Positions 56,844 to 64,000 of a stretch of DNA of 64,000 nt are shown piece by piece; position 1 is the first letter of the stretch; every line of letters begins with the position of its first letter. The position numbers and the translations under genes were made by a program. A model generated the notes under the pieces. That model saw only the letters and a list, made by a program, of their open reading frames with translations, searched no databases and was not told where the DNA came from. Source of the stretch: Ignelater luminosus (taxonomy: Eukaryota > Arthropoda > Insecta > Coleoptera > Elateridae); contig VTPC01001731.1 in the NCBI GenBank assembly GCA_011009095.1, positions 1 through 64,000 of the forward strand, in the 5' to 3' direction.

Positions 56844-56856
56844 GGACAGTTGTAAA
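56844..56856. repeat. Target-site duplication, copy 2
   Basis: GGACAGTTGTAAA, partner of 55,208-55,220. Confidence 0.85.
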
Positions 56857-57440
56857 GCAGCCATTGCTGTATAAGACGAGGTACGTGTGTAGGATCGTTG
56901 TCTTGATAAAACCGGAAACAATCTTCAATACTTAATCGTTGTGCACCGGATATATTTACCACTCCTGCAGAGGACATGCATCCCTAGATCATTAAATGGT
57001 AACCTCCATGCTTCACGGTGGGACGTAGATTTTTTTAATTGCAATTCTTCTATGGGTCTTTTTCACACTTTAACTTTACCATCTGAAGCAAAAAGGTTTA
57101 TTTTATCCATTGCTTTATTTACGTGGCGGGCATTCTTATGAGTTATGAGAAATCAACGGCTCGTTCCTTGCTGTTGTGCCACGTAACCGGGTTTTACCTA
57201 AAATTCGCCGTGTTGTTTCAGGATTACACTTCCTTCTTCTTAACTGATTTTCCACCTTTCCCTTTAGATCCAACGCTCATCTGCTTTTGTGAAAATTTTA
57301 TTTGAAGTGGTCCTTCATTTATTATGCAATCGATTTTCACTTTTGTTCATAATTTTAGCTATTTTGCTTTGACTTTTTCCGTCTTTAAAAAGTTTAATTA
57401 TTATTAGTTCTTGTTCGTCAATAGTAGTATAACGGCCCAT
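56857..57440 (-). pseudogene. Tc1-like transposase, N-terminal and central part
   Basis: Start codon at 57,440-57,438. MGRYTTIDEQELIIIKLF then KDGKSQSKIAKIMNKSE is the paired-type helix-turn-helix that binds the Tc1 ends. The frame breaks soon after (stop near 57,300), and the DDE core reappears as TVKHGGYHL and GCMSSAGVVNISG (about 57,025-56,945) and FYQDNDPTHVPRLIQQWLL (56,915-56,855), holding the second catalytic Asp in 'QDNDP.H'. It ends at the LINE junction exactly where the C-terminal piece at 55,220 continues. Together the two pieces give near full-length coverage of a ~340-residue transposase. Inactive. Confidence 0.82.
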
Positions 57441-57449
57441 TTTTTTGTT

Positions 57450-59735
57450 TAACTGGTCATATTGATGTTTTCATTATCAACAGCCCTTAGCAACTAATAC
57501 TGAATAAGCCTTTTTGCGGAATTAGTGATGTTTTATTTCAAAATATTGTTATCTGTATTCCAGCATTTATTATGCTGTCGTGACAATTTTTTACGGACTA
57601 CCTGAGTTTTGAAATTTGAAGTTTTTTATTTTTGTTAGCGGTGCAGTCTGTAATACATTCGTCAACAATATCTGTTTGTTTTGACTGTGGCTTAATCTTG
57701 TTTTGGTGTCTTTTATTTTCATTATAAATGCGAGATACATAGACTGCATCTTTTATCTTACTTTCTGAGCGACTGTTACATGTACGAGTAATAGTTGTCG
57801 CACATAATAATTTGCAGATTATTTTATGTTATTGCGTTGTGTGATAGTTTTATTTAAAGCAACATTTTATAGCTTTTCCAAAATCGGCTTTCTGTTTTTA
57901 GTACCTACAACTATTATGTAACTAATTTTACGGAAGAATATTCTAATTTGAAAAATGTTAATGATTAATCGATTATATAAAAACTGAATGTTGTAAAAGC
58001 GCAAGTTTTGAAAAATAAAAACCTAATTTATAAACTCATTAAATAAATGCATACAGGCTTGTTTAGCATGCATAATTAACATTTTCCAAGATAGTTATCT
58101 CAACGGGCAATGATTTGGCAAAATCAAAAAGAATATTATACAGAATACTGCAAGTTATTTAAGCTTACGCTATTAAACTAAACAAAAACATAAATAAACC
58201 CCACCAACATTTTGTTGATTTCTCAAAAAGTAATGAGATTTTTTTGTTTTCTGTAACAAAAGGTCTTGCGTAGGTATCTCTGAAAAGTTGTAGCTACTCC
58301 ATTGTTAAAGAAATTTATCTAATGTTTCTAGAAACATCGTTATTCCCAAAGGCCGGTGGGGAACTTAGAAAAATAATGTTGTGTGACTTTCCGATACGAC
58401 GCGTTTGAGTACCCGCGCGTGATGAGTTTCAGGGTCCGCAATTCTTTTGCTTTCCCCCTAAAACCCGTGGTCGTCGTAGACAGTGTGTAGTGTCCGATAT
58501 CGGTAGATTAATGTTGCACGAACATTGGTGTGTCAGCACTTAATCAGTATTATATAAATTATATTAGCAATTTATCTAATTCCCCGACTATCCGATCAGA
58601 TTACGATATCGATTACTTCTAGCCAATGCCTAGGCAACCTTTGGATCAGGACGATACTTCTTTCTTTTTTTTGTTGTTTCTTTAAACGCTGAATTCCGAA
58701 TTACAGAAGTTGTAACAGCTTGAATTCCAGGTTTTACGTCGATTTTGTGAAGGGATTTAGGTTTTTTGGTAGTTTTTCTTCCAACTTCAGTTAGGCAGCG
58801 TGGTGGAGAAGGGTTAATAGTAGTCTATGTTAGCTGTTTACCTTCACGTTCTCTTGACGTTAAAGCGTTCTCTGTGTTTGTTATACGTAAATTCGAAATC
58901 AGCAAGGTTAATCTAAAGTTATGAAATTATTAATGATGGAATCCCCGCAGAGTGTTTACTGAGAAGTTTCAAATTAAATGAAGTTTTTATTTGTGAAATC
59001 GCTTTCATTCTCAACTCACGTGTTGTGGTTTTACTTGATTGATTCGATTATTACGTTAAATAGTTTTTTACTACTCTAATAATAACCAGCTAATTTTATA
59101 CAAATACAATAATCCATTAATATCATAAAATCAAATTGAATAATTATTATAATTCAACACATCTAAATTATCTAACCCTTGCAGCAATTTCTCTTAATGC
59201 GCTCTTGTTCATGTTGACATAATGAAATTAACATGTTCGGATTGGAATTCAAACACAAATTGAGGAATTTGCAATTTTGAATGTTCTCGTTATAACGCTA
59301 GTTACATATTCAAAGTTTGACCTAGGTAAAAGTTACGAAGGTAAGTAAACTCGTTCCTTCTATATTGACGGATGAAAACTTCCCCTTACGCCCCTTTCAT
59401 TATCAAGAAGTTTATTGAAGGAAAAGGAAATTAAACGAAAGTAGCTATTTTCTTCCAAAATCGGCTTGATTAAAATTTGTGGAGACACCACTCTAGATAT
59501 TTTTGGACACTTTTATAGTCAATTCTTAAAAGTTGTACCTACATAATTTTAAATGATTTGGGGATTAAGCTGGGAAAAAAACTTGAAATGTTAAAAAGTC
59601 TTCCATTAGTATATAAATTTGTTGTCGAGTCAGCTGCCTTTTGTAATTTGTTCGGAAGTAATAGCCCTGGAAGGATAATTTTTTGATCCGGATTTGTTAC
59701 AAAAGAATGCAATCGAAAATCCTGTTGGGTGTAGA
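57450..59735. other. AT-rich intronic stretch
   Basis: No gene recognised. 58,385-58,500 is GC-richer with CpG-containing words (CGACGCGT, ACCCGCGCGTG), isolated within AT-rich DNA. Confidence 0.35.
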
Positions 59736-59739
59736 GAGT

Positions 59740-61700
59740 AGAGAGGACCATATACGTTGCCGGATAGATTCATTTGTCAGAGACCGCGGTCGAAGCCCCA
59801 AACCCGACTCTTCCTCGCGACTAATGCGAGTGATTGCAGTATCCGGGATGTCTCCCTCGTGAGAATTACCTATAGCCTCCTCGCTCGCTCCCGCAGGACG
59901 TCACAATCACAGCTCATTTCCAGCTTTCGTTCATTTCATCCTGCCCAAATTGAGAGAGAGGGAGCTTTCTTTTAGAAAATCCATAAGTTTGTGACGTTGA
60001 CGAGGATGTATAAATGTGTATTTTTACCTACAAGCATTACGATCAGTCATAAAACACTTTCAAATGGAAGTGTAGATACGGGTAGAAGAAGCGTAAAAGT
60101 CTATAAAATTTACTGTTTGCTTTTATAACTTCGGTGACAGATTAGAGACCATTGTTAAAAGTATCTCTGAGCGGCGCGACTTAACCGGCTTACCTCCATA
60201 ATAAAAGAGACGTATCTCCTGCGAGCAGGTAGCCGGATCAACAGAGGAATTACAGTTCCAAATAGAAATTCTACTTCTAGAACGAATTTTGAATGACAAT
60301 TAAATTCTTTTGCATATTCTCTCTCTCGATTTCAGCATAAAATCTGCTGCATAAGAATCATAAACTTCGGATATGTCTACATGTTCACCAATCCGCGAAA
60401 TTGAGTTTTCTTTAGTTTGTACTCGTATAACTTGACTTTGACAGCGAACACATTTTAGTGTCGTATGTTGGTTTTGAGATTCGCCCTATGCGAAATGGTT
60501 CGACGCAATATATTTGCAAACCCGGTTCCAATTTCCGGAAGGTTGCGACTATCACAGAATGGAGGAACTTCCGATTGTGCTTTATAAGAGCAGAGGGGCG
60601 AGACAGATGACGACGATAGGAGCAGCAGCAGCAGCAGCAGCGGTGCGGCGTTCTTTCTACTGGTTCAAGGAAATAGAAATATCGTTACACGATGAGGTGG
60701 AAAGAATAAGCGGGTATTATCGCATCCCTTGCTGACATCAACTGGGCTAAAGAAAAACTAAACAAGTTCTGAAGTTTTCTACAGCTTTTGGCGTTGGTTA
60801 GTAAAAAAACACGAACGCCAAAAGAAATTAAACGAGTAAAAACCGCGCGAGGGAGACGCGAAAGTTTTCTAAATTAATTCGAAGTGAATTGGTGGTATAA
60901 AGGAAGCAAGAAAATAGTTTTCTGAGGTTTTATATCTTTTAAATTGAGGGAATTAGCATTCACTTCATCGACTGCAGTGTAGGAAGTAAGCTGGAGACGT
61001 GAATAAAAAAAGGATTTATTAATTGTTGTGAAGAATTTCTTTTCTTGTAGCAATTAGATGGTTTAAGATCTATTTTACTGTTTACATGCTGCTTTCGACG
61101 GTGTCGTCGAAATAAAGGGATGGCAATAAATGAATTTTTATATGTATTACTATGCTATAAAATCGACTCTCTCGGGTTTGAATTTGTGCTTGCACATAAA
61201 TTGCTTTTAGTGGTGCATTCTTGAAATAGACTCCGTCGAGAACAAGTTTTGTAAAAAAGCATGGTTTGCAAGGCAAGCATACACACAGAGGGATAAAGCG
61301 TAGCGGCATCACGAGGACGAGCGCATCGAAACGGTTCGTTAACCGCGACAGAGATTTCAGGTTACCGATCAATCATAGGACACTTCAACCACCTTTTTCT
61401 CGTAAACCCACTCACATTATTGGGTTTGATAGTCGACGCATTCACCGCAATTGGAACAAATAATGGTATTACGCGTGCGTCAGCGCGCGCGGAAATAATT
61501 TCGAAAGTTTTCTGTTCATCCAAAACTTTTTTCAGTTCCGAATTGTTTTTAAGTTCAGACGGGAGAGCTTAAATGTGGATAGTAAGAGATTTGTAACATA
61601 AATAATGCATTTGATATTGAATTAAAGTTCCATCCATCACTGAGAATTAAGGAGATTGCGTGCCGAGGAGGGCAAGCGTATTCAACTAAAGCAATTGCGG
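59740..61700. other. GC-elevated, transposon-poor segment; candidate regulatory region or alternative promoter
   Basis: Several GC-rich islands (59,740-59,965; 60,170-60,270; 60,480-60,740; 61,260-61,500) stand out from AT-rich surroundings, with no transposon signature. They contain GACGTCAC (CRE-like), GAGAGAGAGG, and CGCGCGCGG-type CpG words. Short open frames exist (60,514-60,735 with an Ala run; 59,757-59,975), but none shows a recognised domain. An enhancer, alternative first exon or lncRNA promoter are possibilities; this is inference from composition only. Confidence 0.3.
60621..60641 (+). repeat. (AGC)7 trinucleotide microsatellite
   Basis: Seven uninterrupted AGC units inside a 73-codon open frame, where they would encode Ala. 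The frame has no other sign of being a gene. Confidence 0.9.
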
Positions 61701-61704
61701 ATAA

Positions 61705-62825
61705 TAACAGATGACATGCACGCTAAGGATGATGTGTTGAACATGTTGTGTAAACATATTAAAGCTGTTTTGCATAAATAATTTATTTTCACTTGTAGGC
61801 AGAGATACATATTTTAGACTTTGTTGGCGCATCGCTATTACACATCCAGGAAGTGCAAGATATGAGTATTAACGAGTTATTAAACAATTAACATCGTGTT
61901 GGATATAAAAGTTTCCATGAAGCTTTGATAAGTATGGATGCAGGGATTATTGTGTCGTTAAACTTTGATTGGGTCAATAAATTGACCACCACCTCTGTTC
62001 ATTTAGAAAATACATCAAACTTGGGAGTTAATCCCAGACAAGCATTAATCAAACAGACTGGATTTACAAATTTGAAACGCAGGATTAACGCTTTATTTAA
62101 ATACCAATTAATTTTTTTCCTAATAATTTAATCGTTTTTTAGTTATTAAATCTTTTGTACCTTTTTTTATTTTACTGTCTATGTACATGCCACTCTATTC
62201 AACTTTAAAAATTAATGTGCATTCTTCTTATGCGTTCTTTCGACTTTAATGGTTTCAAAGATACTTATCGATATTGAACAAGTTTCTTGCGTATTAGTTA
62301 CTAAATTTAATTAAAAAGATTATCTAGAAAGCAGTAATGGAAGTTCACCAGGAATTTTCTGAATACTCTGTTGTCTATTGCTTCTTAATTATCACTCAAA
62401 TATCTTTAAAAAAAGTCATGATAACTGTATATATAAAAAAGTTTTCACGTTCAGACTTCACTATAAGGATAAAAACGGAGATTGAGAATCCTACTGCTTC
62501 ATAGCAGCCTACAGAAACTTGAAATGTATGTAAATCTTTGCACGATAGTTATAAGAAATACATAGACAGAGTAACAAAGAAGATTGAAAGAGTATACTCA
62601 TAGACAAAGGAATGGAGAATGCAATACAAATAAATTAAAACAAAGTAAACGAAAAGAGTCATATCAACATCACTCAGAACTGCGGAGCTAGTCTCGACCA
62701 AAGTTCTGCAAAATGCGTCAGGCTTTTATAGAACTCCAATTCTTTGTTAACTAAAGCACGCGTACAAGTATACCCTTGTATGGATCATTTGGATAATTTA
62801 CGTAAACTTTATTCCTACTTTTTCC
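61705..62825. other. AT-rich intronic stretch
   Basis: Nothing recognised. Confidence 0.4.
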
Positions 62826-62829
62826 TTTA

Positions 62830-64000
62830 CCGTGCCATTCCTTCTTCCGTCACTATCTCTTTTACTTAACTATTTCATATTTACAGCTTGTAGTTTAGTT
62901 TTCAGTGTGTCTGTCAATACTCAGCTCTCACTGACGAATGTGAGCTGGTCGGTGAACTGTCCGTTCATTTTTGCGTTTCCAATTACCACTACTTCTGTTT
63001 TACTTCTATTTGTTTTAGATTTTTCTCTTTCTTTAGGTTATCATCATCATCAAAGGTTGTCTGTGTTTTAACAGGTTCTTCCTAGGGACTTCTCCACACT
63101 GTGCTCTCCTGTGATCTCTTCATACCAGCATATCCCTCTCCGTCCTTTTTCAGCTCGTCCGTCATCTTTAACCTTCTCTTTCCTCTTCTTTTTTCCTCCG
63201 ACAAAACCCTCTAAGACGTCTTTCATTAAGCAAATCCTCCACAGTACATGTCTTATCCAGTTTTTTTCCTTTTGTTTGCAACATCCAATAGTTCCCTTCG
63301 TTCCCCTACGCTCTTCGAAACTTCCTCATTCATTTCATACCTAATAGTCTTCTCCAAAACCACATCTCAGAAGCAGCAATCTTTCCTTTGTCTTTCTTCA
63401 GAAATGTCCATGTCCCACTTCCGTACAGAAATACACCCCACATAAAGCACCTCGCCAACATTTTCCTGAGATGTAAATCGACATTACCTGCCATTATTCT
63501 CCCATTTCTTCGAAAAAGCTTTCTTGCCCATTGCAATCCCCGTTTTTATTTCATTCTCACTTCTCCAGCTCGTTGTTAGTTTTACACCCAAATACTTATA
63601 CCTGTCCACTTATTCAATTCTTTCTCCGTCTATATTTACCATCATACCTTCCTCCCCTCCAATCTTCATTACCTTTGTTTTCTTTATGTTTGTGCTCAGC
63701 CCGAACTCATTTCTTATTCTTGCAGGTGTTGGAGCATGCTTTCCAGCTTCTTCGTGGTTTCGGCAAGCAATATCATGTCGTCCGCAAAGCTTATACTTAC
63801 TATTCTTCATCCTCCCACTTTCACTCCTTTTTCCTTTCACCATCAAGGCTCGATCATATACTATATGTTAAAGAGCGTGGCCATATTGGGCATCCTTGTC
63901 TTATGCCTCTTCCGATGTTGAATCACAACCCGTTCTTTTATCTCTCAAGCTGATGACCGCTTCCTGATTTCAACATAAACTTGCTATGAGCCTTCGTGCT
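62830..64000 (-). pseudogene. LINE (non-LTR retrotransposon), 3' half, running off the window
   Basis: Minus strand, entering from the right edge. The catalytic SFADDMILLAETTKKLE segment lies at 63,791-63,740 with both Asp codons intact (63,782-63,777). Then come GLSTNIKKTKVMKIGGEE (about 63,705-63,655), DRYKYLGVKLTTSWRSENE-like sequence (63,605-63,560), and MLARCFMWGVFLYGSGTWTF (63,455-63,395). The region KRKKTG..RHVLWRICLMKDVLEG follows near 63,280-63,200, in shifted frames. The 3' end is a short GATGAT repeat (63,044-63,056). 62,880-63,010 also reads KTEVVVIGNAKMNG, possibly part of a second LINE piece. Frames are broken by several indels, but decay is milder than in the other LINEs here. 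Confidence 0.8.

Noticed and set aside
60514-60735. 73-codon frame with poly-Ala run as a gene
   Set aside because: The run is an (AGC)7 microsatellite and the rest has no domain or splice support.
1-64000. CRISPR array, operons, tRNA or rRNA genes
   Set aside because: The tandem repeats lack CRISPR-like repeat/spacer structure, the DNA is eukaryotic, and no tRNA or rRNA signature was recognised by eye.

Overview
The window is eukaryotic nuclear DNA from an insect. It is AT-rich, almost free of long reading frames, and packed with insect-type transposable elements: R1-like, Jockey-like and other LINEs, BEL/Pao and Ty3/gypsy, mariner, Tc1, pogo, PIF/Harbinger, hAT-like and foldback elements. 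It also carries degenerate blocks resembling the insect telomere repeat. A beetle or similar insect is plausible, but the order cannot be fixed from sequence alone. There is one 400-N assembly gap at 44,007-44,406.

The only convincing host coding exon is at 2,218-2,644 (+). It encodes the cytoplasmic tail, membrane anchor, coiled coil and furin-like site of a transmembrane (type XIII/XXIII/XXV-like) collagen and ends at a GTAAGA splice donor. No partner exon was found downstream, so the remaining ~61 kb is most simply one very long first intron filled with transposons. A second, weak host candidate is a TATA box plus tiny first exon (M-I-) with a perfect GTAAGT donor at 48,656-48,726.

Region by region: 4.7-5.2 kb BEL/Pao pol end (-); 5.76-6.16 kb ~144-bp tandem repeats; 7.61-8.08 kb 121-bp tandem repeats; 9.5-9.7 kb ~93-bp duplication; 10.7-13.6 kb LINE (-) with TAAG tail; 17.26-17.73 kb foldback element; 17.9-22.35 kb degenerate ~0.3-kb tandem array; 24.2-25.0 kb LINE relic (-); 25.37-26.04 kb deleted mariner; 27.92-28.66 kb deleted PIF/Harbinger; 29.45-29.84 and 33.27-33.74 kb two copies of a GAAGCACTT-rich repeat; 30.6-31.8 kb Jockey gag (-); 36.7-39.9 kb LINE (+) with an internal duplication; 40.2-42.45 kb pogo-like transposase (-) split by a MITE; 44.63-45.16 kb second foldback element; 45.8-46.46 kb hAT-like element; 46.5-47.9 kb gypsy pol (-); 50.3-50.9 kb LINE RNase H piece (-) and a duplicated block; 51.6-53.5 kb R1-like LINE (+); 55.0-57.44 kb Tc1-like transposase (-) into which a Jockey-clade LINE (-) inserted with a 13-bp target duplication; 63.04 kb to the end, LINE (-) with an intact FADD box.

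The most unusual observations are: (i) two different foldback elements, 27 kb apart, that share 8-bp target duplications and a (CCTAA)-like degenerate spacer between their arms; (ii) a 4.4-kb, much-decayed tandem array of ~0.3-kb units; (iii) a pogo-type transposase gene with a repeated acidic/Cys C-terminal extension, broken by a MITE; (iv) a LINE whose reverse transcriptase was split by a copy of its own linker region; (v) the clean LINE-into-Tc1 nesting. None is a gene system in the operon sense. The window is best read as host intron plus layered mobile-element history.
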